Origin: Pseudomonadota bacterium
GTDB taxonomy: Bacteria > Pseudomonadota > Gammaproteobacteria > Burkholderiales > Burkholderiaceae_C
Assembly: GCA_021845505.1 (NCBI GenBank)
Contig: JAJZVU010000010.1
Span: 1 to 64,000 of the forward strand
Reading direction: 5' to 3'
DNA length: 64,000 nucleotides
The position numbers were made by a program, and so were the translations under genes. Under the pieces are notes generated by a model. The model did not search any database. It saw nothing but the letters and a program-made list of their open reading frames with translations, and was not told where the DNA came from. Shown here in pieces: positions 43,992 to 53,308 of the stretch. How positions within the stretch are numbered: position 1 is the first letter of the stretch; every line of letters begins with the position of its first letter.

Positions 43992-44861
43992 GTGAGCCTT
44001 GTCATTTTTTTCAACCTGTTCAACGGGCTGATCACCGGCGCGTTCTACGCGCTGCTCGCGCTGGGGCTGGCGCTGATCCTCGGGCTGAACAACACCATCA
44101 ATTTCGCCCAGGGCACCTTCATGGCCCTGTCGGCGTACTTCGCCTACACCCTGGTTCCCCATGTGGGGTTCTGGGGCGCGCTGCTGCTGGCGCCGATCCT
44201 CTCCGGGGTGCTGGGGCTGGTGGTCGAAGTGCTGCTGGTGCGCCGGCTGTACAAGCGCGACCCGCTGTATTCGCTGCTGATGACCTTCGGCCTGGCGCTG
44301 ATCATGGAAGACATGATCCGCACCATCTGGGGACCGGTCGGGGTGCCGCTGAGCATCCCCAACGCGCTCGCGCATCCGCTGAGCCAGACCTACTTCTTCC
44401 TCACCGGCTACCGGCTGTTCGTGGTCGCGGTGGCGCTGATCGGCACCGGAGTGTTGTTCGGGCTGCTGCGCTACACCCGCCTGGGGATCCGCATCCGGGC
44501 CGGGAACGCCGACCTCGAGACCGTCGCCGCGCTGGGGGTCAACATCTACTTCCTGCGTAGCGCCAACTTTGTCATCGGCATCATGTTCGCCGGCATCGCC
44601 GGCATCCTGGCCGCCGGCCAGCTCGGCCTCGACCCGACGATGGGCGACGGCCTGCTGATGCCGGCCTTCGTGGCCATCGTGGTCGGCGGCGTCGGCTCGC
44701 TGCTGGGCTCGCTGCTCGGCGGGCTGCTGATCGGGGTCGCCTCCGGGCTGACCACCGCCTTCTATCCGTCGGCCAGCGAGGCCGTGATCTACCTGCTGAT
44801 GGGACTGATGCTGATCGTGCGCCCGCGCGGTCTGCTCGGCCAGGAGGGACTTCTGGAATGA
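43992..44861 (+). CDS. ABC importer permease, LivH type
   Basis: A 289-residue inner-membrane permease with about eight helices. The LivH-family motifs are ITGAFYALLALGLALILGLNN-like at the N terminus, FAQGTFMALSAY, LGIRIRAGNADLETVAALGVN (coupling region) and VGGVGSLLGSLLGGLLIGV at the C terminus. It starts with GTG, with GGAG seven bases upstream, and is preceded by a strong hairpin after the binding-protein gene. The stop overlaps the next start (ATGA). It works with the LivM-type permease and both ATPases encoded downstream. Confidence 0.92.
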   Translation: MSLVIFFNLFNGLITGAFYALLALGLALILGLNNTINFAQGTFMALSAYFAYTLVPHVGFWGALLLAPILSGVLGLVVEVLLVRRLYKRDPLYSLLMTFGLALIMEDMIRTIWGPVGVPLSIPNALAHPLSQTYFFLTGYRLFVVAVALIGTGVLFGLLRYTRLGIRIRAGNADLETVAALGVNIYFLRSANFVIGIMFAGIAGILAAGQLGLDPTMGDGLLMPAFVAIVVGGVGSLLGSLLGGLLIGVASGLTTAFYPSASEAVIYLLMGLMLIVRPRGLLGQEGLLE

Positions 44862-45862
44862 GTGCTAGCGAAAGCGCAGCCAAGCTGCCCGCCGCGCCCG
44901 CGGCGCGGCGCCTGCCCATGCGCCTGCGCCCCGGCACCGCGCTGCTCGGGCTGGCGTTGCTGACCCTGCCGCTGTGGATCGCCCATGTCGGCGGCTACAC
45001 CGACATCGCGTCGCGGGTGCTGATCTACGCGCTGGCCGCGATGGGACTGAACCTGCTGCTGGGTTTCACCGGCGGCCTGTCCTTCGGCCACGCCGCCTAC
45101 TTCGGCCTGGGGTCCTACGCGGTCGGGCTGATGCTCAAGTACGCGACCCACAGCGTGCCGCTGGCGCTGGTGGTCGGCACCCTCGCCGGCGGCATCGTGG
45201 CCACGCTGCTGGCGCCGCTGGTGGTGCGGCGGCGGGGGATCTACTTCGCGATGATCACCATCGCGATCGGCCAGTTGTTCTACTTCGTATCCATCCGCTG
45301 GGCGTCGGTGACCGGCGGCTACGACGGCCTCACCGGATTTTCCCGGCACGCGATCCACGTGCTGCCCGGGTTGCGCTGGACGCTCGGCTCCACCGGCTTT
45401 TATTACCTGGTGCTGCTGTGCTTCGCGATCGGCGCGTGGCTGATCTGGATGGTGCTGCAGTCGCCGCTCGGGCGTACCTTTGTCGCGGTGCGTGAAAACC
45501 ACAAACGGCTGCGCTTCCTCGGCGTCGGGGTGAACCATTACGCGGCGGCGTCGTTCGCGATTTCCGGGTTCATCGTCGCACTGGCCGGCGGCCTCAACGC
45601 GCTGCTGGACAACTTCACCTCGCCCAACAGCCTGGCCAACAACCTTTCGGGCGACCTGGTGATCATCGCGGTGCTCGGCGGCATGCGCAATTTCTGGGGG
45701 CCGTTCGTCGGCGCCGCCATTTTCGTGCTGGTGCGCGACTACGCCAGCAACGTGACCAACAACTGGATGACCGTGATCGGCCTGATCTTCGTGCTGTCGG
45801 TGCTGTTCTTCCCGCTGGGCATCATGGGCTTCGTGCAGCGCAAGGGTCGGGGCCAGTCATGA
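44858..45862 (+). CDS. ABC importer permease, LivM type
   Basis: A 334-residue permease with eight to ten helices. LivM-type motifs are LLLGFTGGLSFGHAAYFGLG, RRRGIYFAMITIAIGQLFYF, TGGYDGLTG, and a coupling region GRTFVAVRENHKRLRFLGVGV. The N terminus has about 30 extra Ala/Pro/Arg-rich cytoplasmic residues. ATGA overlaps join it to the LivH-type gene upstream and the LivG-type gene downstream, so the membrane and ATPase parts are made together. Confidence 0.92.
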   Translation: MSASESAAKLPAAPAARRLPMRLRPGTALLGLALLTLPLWIAHVGGYTDIASRVLIYALAAMGLNLLLGFTGGLSFGHAAYFGLGSYAVGLMLKYATHSVPLALVVGTLAGGIVATLLAPLVVRRRGIYFAMITIAIGQLFYFVSIRWASVTGGYDGLTGFSRHAIHVLPGLRWTLGSTGFYYLVLLCFAIGAWLIWMVLQSPLGRTFVAVRENHKRLRFLGVGVNHYAAASFAISGFIVALAGGLNALLDNFTSPNSLANNLSGDLVIIAVLGGMRNFWGPFVGAAIFVLVRDYASNVTNNWMTVIGLIFVLSVLFFPLGIMGFVQRKGRGQS

Positions 45863-46608
45863 GCCTGTTGCAACTGCGTTCGGTTTCCCGCCGCTTCGGC
45901 GCGCTGCAGGCGCTGAGCGACATCTCCCTCGACGTCGCCCCGGGTGAACTGCGGGCGGTCATCGGCCCCAACGGAGCCGGAAAGACCACGCTGTTCAACC
46001 TGATCAGCGGGTTCTTCCCGCCGAGCAGCGGCGACATCGTGTTCGACGGCGAACCCATCCAGCGGATCAATCCCGCGGCGCTGGTTCGCCGGGGCATCAT
46101 CCGCACCTTCCAGATCACCGAGATCTTCCTGTCGCTGAGCGTCGCCGACAACCTGCGCATCGCCGCCGAGGTGTCGATGGGACTGAGCGCGCGGCCCTGG
46201 CTGTCGCGGGCGCGACGCGCCCAGGTCGACGCCCGGGTCGAGGAACTGGTGCACCTGGTCGGCCTGGCCGGCAAGGAGGACCGCATCGCCGGCGAACTCT
46301 CCCATGGCGACCAGCGGGTGGTCGAAGTGGGCATCGCGCTGTCGCGCAAGCCCAAGCTGCTGCTGCTCGACGAACCCACGGCCGGCATGGGCGACGAGGA
46401 AACCCAGCTGATGACCGCGCTGATCCGGCGCCTGAACAAGGAGCAGGGGATCACCACCCTGTTCGTCGAACACGACATGGAAATCGTCTTCGGCATCGCC
46501 GACCGCATCACCGTGCTCGACAACGGCCATTTCCTGGCCGAAGGCAATGCCCAGGAAATCGCCGCCAACCCGGCGGTGCAGGCCGCCTATCTCGGCCGCC
46601 AGAACTGA
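45859..46608 (+). CDS. ABC importer ATP-binding protein, LivG type
   Basis: A 249-residue ATPase with Walker A GPNGAGKTT, signature LSHGDQRVVEVGIALS, Walker B LLLLDEPTAGMG and switch His in FVEHDMEIVFG. The signature has H in place of the usual first G of LSGG, which is normal in the LivG subfamily. It begins at an ATG overlapping the LivM-type stop. It would pair with the LivF-type subunit 19 bp downstream. Confidence 0.93.
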   Translation: MSLLQLRSVSRRFGALQALSDISLDVAPGELRAVIGPNGAGKTTLFNLISGFFPPSSGDIVFDGEPIQRINPAALVRRGIIRTFQITEIFLSLSVADNLRIAAEVSMGLSARPWLSRARRAQVDARVEELVHLVGLAGKEDRIAGELSHGDQRVVEVGIALSRKPKLLLLDEPTAGMGDEETQLMTALIRRLNKEQGITTLFVEHDMEIVFGIADRITVLDNGHFLAEGNAQEIAANPAVQAAYLGRQN

Positions 46609-46627
46609 ACGAGCAGGAGCCGCCGCG

Positions 46628-47341
46628 ATGGCCAAGGTATTGCAAGTCGATTCCATCCATACCTACTACGGCAAGAGCCACATCCTCGACGGCGTTTCGC
46701 TGAACGTCAGCGAGGGCGAACTCGTCGCGTTGCTCGGACGCAACGGGGCCGGGAAGAGCACGACGCTGCGCTCGATCATGGGCCTGACGCCGCCGCGCGA
46801 GGGCCGCATCGAGCTGTTCGGCAAGGACATGACCGGCGCCTCGGCGCACCGCATCGCGGCCGCGGGAGTCGGCTACGTGCCCGAAGGGCGACGCATCTTC
46901 GGCCATCTTTCGGTGCACGAGAACCTGCTGGTGTCGCGCCAGACCCCGGGCAACTGGACCATCGACAGCGTCTACCAGCTGTTTCCCCGGCTGCACGAAC
47001 GCCGCACCAGCAAGGGCGGCAGGCTGTCGGGCGGCGAGCAGGAAATGCTGGCGATCGCGCGCGCGCTGCTGCTCAACCCCAAGCTGCTGATCCTCGACGA
47101 ACCCTCGCAGGGGCTGGCGCCGATCATCGTGCAGGAAGTCATGCGCACCGTCGGCCGCATGAAGCAAGAGGGCATCGCGGTGCTGCTGGTCGAGCAGAAT
47201 GTATTCGGCGCGCTGGAACTGGCCGATCGCGCCTACGTGCTGGGCGAGGGCCGCGTGCTGTACGACGGCAGCGCCGCGGAATTGCGCGCCGACACCGCGC
47301 GCATGGAGCAACTGGCCGGCGTCGCCCATGCGGCTGCCTGA
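46628..47341 (+). CDS. ABC importer ATP-binding protein, LivF type
   Basis: A 237-residue ATPase with Walker A GRNGAGKST, signature LSGGEQEMLAIARALL, Walker B LILDEPSQGLAP and switch VEQNVF. GVGYVPEGRRIFGHLSVHEN is characteristic of LivF. The ATG at 46628 has AGGAG-type sequence upstream, 19 bp after the LivG-type stop. It completes the five-gene importer. A strong GC hairpin lies 72 bp after the stop. Confidence 0.93.
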   Translation: MAKVLQVDSIHTYYGKSHILDGVSLNVSEGELVALLGRNGAGKSTTLRSIMGLTPPREGRIELFGKDMTGASAHRIAAAGVGYVPEGRRIFGHLSVHENLLVSRQTPGNWTIDSVYQLFPRLHERRTSKGGRLSGGEQEMLAIARALLLNPKLLILDEPSQGLAPIIVQEVMRTVGRMKQEGIAVLLVEQNVFGALELADRAYVLGEGRVLYDGSAAELRADTARMEQLAGVAHAAA

Positions 47342-47412
47342 GGGCGGCCCGCTGCCTGCCCGAGGCTGGCGCGGGCGCCAGCTCAAGCCGGCCTGACGGC
47401 GGGGCGGGGGCC

Positions 47413-47442
47413 GCGGCGCGCCGCCGCTTGTCGGCGCGCCGC
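47413..47442 (+). terminator. Perfect 11-bp hairpin after the ABC importer operon
   Basis: GCGGCGCGCCG and CGGCGCGCCGC pair completely around the loop CCGCTTGT. It lies 72 nt after the LivF-type stop and before the puuD control region. No U-tract is present, so termination would be imperfect or factor-assisted. Confidence 0.45.
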
Positions 47443-47477
47443 GTCGGACACAGGGTTCACCCTGCTCCGCATCAGGG

Positions 47478-47511
47478 TTTGTCCTTGCACTTTGTCCCCA
47501 TGCGCGGGACA
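47478..47511 (+). promoter_or_regulatory. Candidate operator upstream of puuD
   Basis: Two copies of TTTGTCC stand 13 bp apart (47478-47484 and 47491-47497). The second joins an inverted repeat TGTCCC-N7-GGGACA at 47493-47511. A weak promoter (TTGCAC, 17 bp, GACACT) overlaps it. The rest of the 358-bp gap between the importer and puuD holds the hairpin at 47413-47442 and otherwise featureless sequence. Confidence 0.35.
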
Positions 47512-47699
47512 CTACTGGCGTAACAAAGCCGGCTTTTCGGACGCCCCTTGTCTCGAGCGTGCGGGAAGCGTGGGCCCGGGCATCCCGAGCGCGCATCCGG
47601 TATCCCGCGGGCAGGCAGTTCCCCGGGGCCGGAAGCAACGGGGTTGCGCGGTCCGCCTGCCCGCCGGGAGCCAATCGCCCGGCTCGCCCGTCCAGGACC

Positions 47700-48500
47700 A
47701 TGAGCAACGCGGTACCCCTGGTGGCGGTCGCCACCGACCTGAAACAACTCTGCGGCCAGGCGGTGCACGCCGTCGCGCGCAAGTACGTCGACCCGCTGCT
47801 GGAAATCTCCGGCTGCCTGCCGCTGCTGCTGCCGGCCTTCGGCGCCAGCACCCCGATCGACGACCTGCTTTCGTCGGTTCACGGCCTGCTGTTCTCCGGG
47901 TCACCGTCGAATATCGAACCCCACCATTACGGCGAATCGCTGGACAACCCGGCTTCGCCCGCCGACCCGGCACGCGATGCGACCACGCTGCCGCTGATCC
48001 GCGCGGCCATCGCCCGCGGCATCCCGGTGTTCGGGATCTGCCGCGGCTTCCAGGAGATCAACGTCGCGCTCGGCGGGACGCTGCTGCAGCAGGTGCACCG
48101 CACCGAAGGCTACGCCGACCACCGCGAGGACGAGAGCCTGCCGCTGGAGCAGCAGTACGGCCCCGCGCATGAAGTGCGGGCGGTCCCCGCAAGCTGGCTC
48201 GAGCGCCTGGTCGGGCGTGCGCGCTGGCAGGTCAACAGCCTGCACGGCCAGGGCATCAAGCGCCTGGCTCCCGGCCTGTTGCCCCAGGCCTACGCCCCCG
48301 ACGGCCTGGTCGAGGCGTATACCCACGCCCACTCCAGCGGTTTGCTGCTTGCGGTCCAATGGCATCCTGAATGGCATGCCTCGTCGAACCCGGTGTCGAT
48401 CGCGCTGTTCCGGGCCTTCGGCGACGCCTGCCGGGCGCATGCCGCCCAGCGCAACACCCTGCAGCCGAGCGCCCGACGCGCGCACGCCCAAGCCGCCTGA
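47700..48500 (+). CDS. puuD: Class I glutamine-amidotransferase-like hydrolase, PuuD-like
   Basis: A 266-residue peptidase C26-family protein. The nucleophile is Cys114 in FGICRGFQEINVALGGTL, and His222 and Glu224 in QWHPEWHAS complete the triad; Cys114 is also the catalytic residue number in E. coli PuuD. It should hydrolyse a gamma-glutamyl amide of an omega-amino acid (gamma-glutamyl-GABA in E. coli), freeing glutamate. The ATG at 47700 was taken because the conserved domain begins at residue 7. It is first in puuD-puuA-permease-puuC. No strong Shine-Dalgarno is seen. Confidence 0.87.
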   Translation: MSNAVPLVAVATDLKQLCGQAVHAVARKYVDPLLEISGCLPLLLPAFGASTPIDDLLSSVHGLLFSGSPSNIEPHHYGESLDNPASPADPARDATTLPLIRAAIARGIPVFGICRGFQEINVALGGTLLQQVHRTEGYADHREDESLPLEQQYGPAHEVRAVPASWLERLVGRARWQVNSLHGQGIKRLAPGLLPQAYAPDGLVEAYTHAHSSGLLLAVQWHPEWHASSNPVSIALFRAFGDACRAHAAQRNTLQPSARRAHAQAA

Positions 48501-48506
48501 AGGCAC

Positions 48507-48540
48507 GCCCACGCTACGGGCCCACGCTACGGGCCCACGC
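48507..48540. repeat. 13-bp tandem repeat between puuD and puuA
   Basis: Two and a half copies of GCCCACGCTACGG lie in the 129-bp gap between the puuD stop and the puuA start. The copies are exact. It may be simple slippage, or a site whose copy number changes spacing within the operon. Confidence 0.7.
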
Positions 48541-48629
48541 CTTGCCCGGTCGGCCGGGGGTGCGGGGCTCGGCTGCTCATCGGCGGCCTGCATGCCAGCG
48601 GGGCCGTCGCGCAACCCGAGGAGCCCGCG

Positions 48630-50054
48630 ATGAGCCTGCCAGCGTCTTCCCCAGCCCCGACCCGCGCGCCGGCGGCTGCCGCCGCCGAGGGCCTGCCGGG
48701 CCATTTCCACGAACTCGAAGCCTGGCTGAACCAGCGGCGGATCACCGAAATCGAGTGCCTGGTTCCCGACCTGACCGGGGTCGCCAGGGGCAAGATCCTG
48801 CCGCGCAGCAAGTTCACCGAAGACCGGGGAATGCGGCTGCCCGAAAGCATCATCGGGCTGACGGTCACAGGCAACTGGCCCGAAGACGAAAAGCTGGCCG
48901 AACTGATCAGCGAAACCGACCGCGACATGCACCTGCTGCCCGACGCGTCGACGGTGCGCCCGGTGCCGTGGGCGACCGAGCCGACCGCCCAGGTGATCCA
49001 CGACTGCCATTTCCGCGACGGCAGCGAGGTCGACTACGCGCCGCGCAGCGTGCTGAAGAACGTGCTGCGGCTGTACGCCCAGCGCGGCTGGCGGCCGGTG
49101 GTCGCGCCGGAGATCGAGTTCTACCTGGTGGCCAAGAACACCGACCCCGACCAGCCGCTGCGCCCGCCGCTCGGGCGCTCGGGCCGCGCCGAGACCTCGC
49201 GCCAGCACTACAGCATCGACGCGGTCAACGAATTCGATCCGCTGTTCGAGGACATCTACGACTATTGCGAAGCGATGGGTCTTGACATCGACACCTTGAT
49301 CCACGAAGTCGGCGCCGGGCAGATGGAAATCAATTTCCTGCACGGCGACGCGCTGGATCTCGCCGACAAGGTGTTCTTTTTCAAGCGCACGCTGCGCGAG
49401 GCCGCGCTGCGCCACAACATGTACGCGACCTTCATGGCCAAGCCGATGGCAGGCGAACCCGGCAGCGCGATGCACGTGCACCAGAGCGTGATCGACCTCG
49501 CCAGCGGACGCAACCTGTTCAGCAACCCCGACGGATCGGCCTCCACCGCGTTCACCCATTACATCGGCGGCCTGCAGAAATACATCCCCCACGTGATGGC
49601 GCTGTTCGCCCCCTACGTCAACTCCTATCGCCGCCTCGGCGGCGGCGCCGCGGCGCCGACCAATGTCGAATGGGGCACCGACAACCGCACGGTCGGCATC
49701 CGCGTGCCGTCGGCCAATGCGCACAACCGCAGGCTCGAGAACCGGGTGATCGGCGCCGACGCGAACCCCTACGTCGCGCTGGCCGCGACGCTGGCCTGCG
49801 GCTACCTGGGAATGCTCGGGCAGATCGAGGCGCTGCCGGAAGCCGGCGGCAACGCCTGCACGCAACCGACGACCATCGAGCTGCCGCAGAGCCTGCCCGA
49901 GGCGGTGCGCCTGCTGGGCCAGCCGCCGGAGCTCGAGCAGTTGCTGGGCAGGCGCTTTTGCGGCATCTACCGCGCGGTGAAGACCAGCGAGTACGCCGAG
50001 TTCATGCAGGTCATCAGCCCCTGGGAGCGCGAGCACCTGCTGCAGCATGTCTGA
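48630..50054 (+). CDS. puuA: Gamma-glutamyl-amine synthetase (glutamine synthetase homologue), PuuA-like
   Basis: A 474-residue member of the glutamine synthetase superfamily. The ATP/metal motifs are [21 protein letters not shown], a [16 protein letters not shown] segment, and a [24 protein letters not shown]-type region in the C-terminal half. It would use ATP to join glutamate to an amine. PuuA (putrescine), IpuC (isopropylamine) and ethanolamine- or aniline-acting relatives share this layout, so the amine is unproven. The N terminus has an Ala/Pro-rich lead of about 22 residues. The ATG has GAGGAG upstream. It sits between the PuuD-like gene and an amino acid/amine permease. Confidence 0.87.
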   Translation: MSLPASSPAPTRAPAAAAAEGLPGHFHELEAWLNQRRITEIECLVPDLTGVARGKILPRSKFTEDRGMRLPESIIGLTVTGNWPEDEKLAELISETDRDMHLLPDASTVRPVPWATEPTAQVIHDCHFRDGSEVDYAPRSVLKNVLRLYAQRGWRPVVAPEIEFYLVAKNTDPDQPLRPPLGRSGRAETSRQHYSIDAVNEFDPLFEDIYDYCEAMGLDIDTLIHEVGAGQMEINFLHGDALDLADKVFFFKRTLREAALRHNMYATFMAKPMAGEPGSAMHVHQSVIDLASGRNLFSNPDGSASTAFTHYIGGLQKYIPHVMALFAPYVNSYRRLGGGAAAPTNVEWGTDNRTVGIRVPSANAHNRRLENRVIGADANPYVALAATLACGYLGMLGQIEALPEAGGNACTQPTTIELPQSLPEAVRLLGQPPELEQLLGRRFCGIYRAVKTSEYAEFMQVISPWEREHLLQHV

Positions 50055-50279
50055 GCCCCGCCGAGCCAGGCAGCCGATCGGGCGCACCGCTGCACCGCCG
50101 CACCGCTTCAGCCGCTGCAGCGGGCCGGCGGGGTGATCGCGCCGCCGCCGGGGTGCAGCCGCGCCGGCAGCCCGCGGCGCGCGCTGGCCCGGGGGGCGCC
50201 GAATCAGTAACATCCAGCGCCGGACCGATGCCCAGCGCGCGCCGGCTCCGTTCCCCCCGCCCCGCCGCCCCGATCCGCC

Positions 50280-51677
50280 ATGAGCCACCGCCCGGAACCC
50301 GTCGCACTCGACCGCAACGCCCTCGGCCTGACCGAGTCCACGATCATGGGCGTGGCGGGCGCCGCGCCGGTGTTCTCCATCGCGGCCACGAGCGCCGCGC
50401 TGGTGGCCAGCGTCGGCGTGCTGGCACCGGCCAGCCTGCTGTACTGCGGCCTGCTGATGTTCGGCGTGACCTTCGCCTACATGTACCTGAACCGCCTGGA
50501 CGCCAATGCCGGCGCCTCGTACGCGTGGGTCAGCAGGATCTTCAACCGCGCGCTGGGGTTCCTGGCCGGCTGGTCGCTGCTCGTCGCGTCGGCGATGTTC
50601 ATGGTCTCGGGAACGATCCCGGCTGCCACCGCGACCCTGGCGCTGGTCGCGCCGTCGCTGGTGGGAAGCACCCCCGTGGTGACCCTGGTGGCCGCGGGCT
50701 GGCTGATCCTGGTCAGCGCGGTGATCCTCAAGGGCATCAAGCTGACCAGCTACGTGCAGGTCACGCTGACCGCGCTCGAACTGCTGATCCTGCTGGTCAT
50801 CGTCGTCGCCTCGCTGTGGAGGTTCTCCAGCATGCCGGCGCACCCTCTGCACTGGGCGGACTTCAGCCCGACCGCGTTCAGCCCCCATGTGTTCACCCTG
50901 GGCGCGCTGACGGCCATCTTCTTCTACTGGGGCTGGGACGTCACGGTGAACCTCAACGAGGAGACCCGCGACGGCAGCCGGGTCGCCAGCGTCGGCTCGC
51001 TGCTGGCGATGCTGATCATCATCGCGCTGTTCATCCTGTTCATGGTGGTGGCGCTGCTCGCGCTGAGCGACCAGGAGATCCAGAACGCCAGCACCAACAT
51101 CATGCTGGCGGTCGCCGACAAGCTGTTCCCCAAGCCGTGGAACTACATGGCCGTGCTGGCGGTGATGCTGAGCACCCTGGGCACGCTGGAAACCTCGATC
51201 CTGCAGTTCACCCGCACCATGTTCGCGCAAAGCCGCGACGGCATGCTGCACCACCGCTACGCCCACCTGCATCCGACCTGGGACACGCCGTGGGTGGCCA
51301 CGCTGGTGATCGCCGGCTTCGGGCTGGCGCTGCTGTTCCTCGCTTCGTTCATCCCGACGGTCAACCAGATCATCCAGGACTCGATCGACGCCATCGGCTT
51401 CCAGGCCTCGTTCTACTATGGCCTGGCCTGCCTGGCCTGCGCCTGGCATGTCTGGAAGGCCGAGCGCAAGAGCGCGCTCGAGGTGCTGCTGTTCCTGGTG
51501 TGGCCGCTGGTGTCGGGGTTGTTCCTGTGGTTCATCGGCATCTACAGCCTGCCGACCTTCAACACCACGGTGAACGTGATCGCGATGGGCGGAATCCTGC
51601 TGGGACTGCTGCCCTTCTGGTTCAATCGCAGGAAGGCCGCGCCCACCGCGCAAGCCCAGCCCGTCAACGAACTCTGA
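50280..51677 (+). CDS. APC-superfamily amino acid/amine permease
   Basis: A 465-residue polytopic transporter with about twelve helices. The N terminus [20 protein letters not shown] has the helix-1 substrate-site glycines of the APC superfamily, and [19 protein letters not shown] is the conserved helix-6 region and loop. It lies between puuA and puuC in the same direction, so it probably imports the amine or amino acid they use. It is not a close match to E. coli PuuP, so no symbol is given. The gap before it (225 bp) is GC-rich with no firm promoter. Confidence 0.85.
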   Translation: MSHRPEPVALDRNALGLTESTIMGVAGAAPVFSIAATSAALVASVGVLAPASLLYCGLLMFGVTFAYMYLNRLDANAGASYAWVSRIFNRALGFLAGWSLLVASAMFMVSGTIPAATATLALVAPSLVGSTPVVTLVAAGWLILVSAVILKGIKLTSYVQVTLTALELLILLVIVVASLWRFSSMPAHPLHWADFSPTAFSPHVFTLGALTAIFFYWGWDVTVNLNEETRDGSRVASVGSLLAMLIIIALFILFMVVALLALSDQEIQNASTNIMLAVADKLFPKPWNYMAVLAVMLSTLGTLETSILQFTRTMFAQSRDGMLHHRYAHLHPTWDTPWVATLVIAGFGLALLFLASFIPTVNQIIQDSIDAIGFQASFYYGLACLACAWHVWKAERKSALEVLLFLVWPLVSGLFLWFIGIYSLPTFNTTVNVIAMGGILLGLLPFWFNRRKAAPTAQAQPVNEL

Positions 51678-51716
51678 ACGTACTGCGGCCGCCAGGTCGA
51701 TCGAGGAGACCCCGCC

Positions 51717-53231
51717 ATGAACGCCCCCACCCCGCGCGACCTCTGGCACGGCCGCGCCAACGACCTGCTCGGCCGCGGCATCGACGGCAGGCTGCTGATC
51801 GACGGCCAGCGCTACCACGCGGTCGACGGACGCTGCTTCGACTGCGTCAGCCCTCTCGACGGCAAGGTCATCGCGCGGGTGGCGCGCGGCCAGGCGGCCG
51901 ACATCGACCTCGCGGTGGCCAGCGCGCGCGCCGCCTTCGCCGACGGCCGCTGGAGCGCGCGCTCGCCCGGCGCGCGCAAGAAGGTGCTGCTGGCCTTCGC
52001 CGAGCGCATCCGCGCTGCGCGCGACGAACTCGCGCTGCTGGAAACCCTGGACATGGGCAAGCCGATCTCCGCCAGCCTGTCGGCCGACGTGCCCGGCACC
52101 GCGCGGTGCATCCAGTGGTATGCCGAGGCGGTCGACAAGGTCTACGGAGAGATCGCTCCGACCGGCGGCGACTCGCTGGCCCTGGTCAGCCGCGAGCCGG
52201 TCGGGGTGGTGGCGGCGATCGTGCCGTGGAACTACCCGCTGCTGATGACCGCCTGGAAGCTCGGTCCGGCGCTGGCAGCCGGCAACAGCGTGGTGCTCAA
52301 GCCCAGCGAACGCTCGCCGCTGAGCGCGTTGCGGCTGGCCGAACTGGCGCTGGAGGCCGGGTTGCCGCCGGGGGTGCTCAACGTCGTCCCCGGCTTCGGC
52401 GGCGAGGCCGGCGAAGCGCTGGCGCTGCACATGGACGTCGACGCGGTGGGCTTCACCGGCTCCACCCGCACCGGGCGGCTGATGCTCGAGTATGCCGGCC
52501 GCAGCAACCTGAAACGGGTCTACAACGAGCTCGGCGGAAAGTCGGCCAACGTGGTGTTCGCCGACTTCGACGACCTCGACCGCGCCGCCGCCACCGCGGT
52601 GGGCAGCATGTTCTACAACCAGGGCGAGTCGTGCAACGCGCCGTCGCGCCTGCTGGTGCAGGAGTCGATCGCCGACGACTTCATCGAACGCCTGGCGGCG
52701 CTGGCGCCGGGATACGCGCCCGGCGACCCGCTCGACCCCGGGACCCGCATGGGCGCGCTGGTCGACGAGCGCCACACCGCGGTGGTCATGGACTACATCC
52801 GCAGCGGCCTGCAGCAGGGGGCGCGCTGCGTGGCCGGAGGCGAGCAGGTGCTGCAGGCCAGCGGAGGGCAGTTCGTCGCGCCCACGGTGTTCGACGCGGT
52901 CGACAACAGCATGCGCATCGCCCGCGAGGAGATCTTCGGCCCGGTGCTGTCGGTGATCCGCTTCAGCAACGAGCAGCAGGCGCTGCAGATCGCCAACGAT
53001 TCCAGCTACGGCCTGCACGCCGCGGTGTGGACGCGCAACCTCGACCGCGCGGTGCGCATGTCCCGCGCGCTGCGCGCGGGCACGGTGCACATCAACGAAT
53101 ACGACGAGGACGACATCACCGTGCCCTTCGGCGGTGTCAAGCAGTCGGGCAACGGCCGCGACAAGTCGCTGCACGCGCTGGACAAGTACTGCGAGCTCAA
53201 GACCACCTGGATGCGCATCGACCCGGCCTGA
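51717..53231 (+). CDS. puuC: NAD(P)-dependent aldehyde dehydrogenase, PuuC-like
   Basis: A 504-residue aldehyde dehydrogenase. It has VPWNYPLLM (substrate/cofactor), [26 protein letters not shown] (NAD fold), the catalytic Glu in [12 protein letters not shown], the catalytic Cys306 in [11 protein letters not shown], and [10 protein letters not shown]. It should oxidise the gamma-glutamyl-aminoaldehyde made by the PuuB-like oxidase to the acid that PuuD hydrolyses. The ATG at 51717 has GAGGAG upstream. It is last of the puuD-puuA-permease-puuC run and followed directly by a GC hairpin. Confidence 0.9.
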   Translation: MNAPTPRDLWHGRANDLLGRGIDGRLLIDGQRYHAVDGRCFDCVSPLDGKVIARVARGQAADIDLAVASARAAFADGRWSARSPGARKKVLLAFAERIRAARDELALLETLDMGKPISASLSADVPGTARCIQWYAEAVDKVYGEIAPTGGDSLALVSREPVGVVAAIVPWNYPLLMTAWKLGPALAAGNSVVLKPSERSPLSALRLAELALEAGLPPGVLNVVPGFGGEAGEALALHMDVDAVGFTGSTRTGRLMLEYAGRSNLKRVYNELGGKSANVVFADFDDLDRAAATAVGSMFYNQGESCNAPSRLLVQESIADDFIERLAALAPGYAPGDPLDPGTRMGALVDERHTAVVMDYIRSGLQQGARCVAGGEQVLQASGGQFVAPTVFDAVDNSMRIAREEIFGPVLSVIRFSNEQQALQIANDSSYGLHAAVWTRNLDRAVRMSRALRAGTVHINEYDEDDITVPFGGVKQSGNGRDKSLHALDKYCELKTTWMRIDPA

Positions 53232-53262
53232 GCCGGCACGCGCGCCCGGGGCGCGGGCCGGC
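53232..53262 (+). terminator. GC hairpin after puuC
   Basis: GCCGGC arms at 53232-53237 and 53257-53262 enclose CGCGCC and GGCGCG around a three-base loop. It starts directly after the stop codon. No U-tract follows; instead the queA -10 candidate begins at the next base. Confidence 0.45.
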
Positions 53263-53268
53263 GACAAT
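53263..53268 (+). promoter_or_regulatory. Candidate -10 box for queA
   Basis: GACAAT matches 4 of 6 bases of TATAAT, 40 nt before the queA ATG at 53309. The same hexamer precedes tgt and the GGDEF-EAL gene. A -35 was not found; the preceding bases are a GC hairpin. Confidence 0.35.
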
Positions 53269-53308
53269 AGCGGGCTGCGCGCCGCCGCCGGCGCGCCCCC
53301 AGCCTGCG

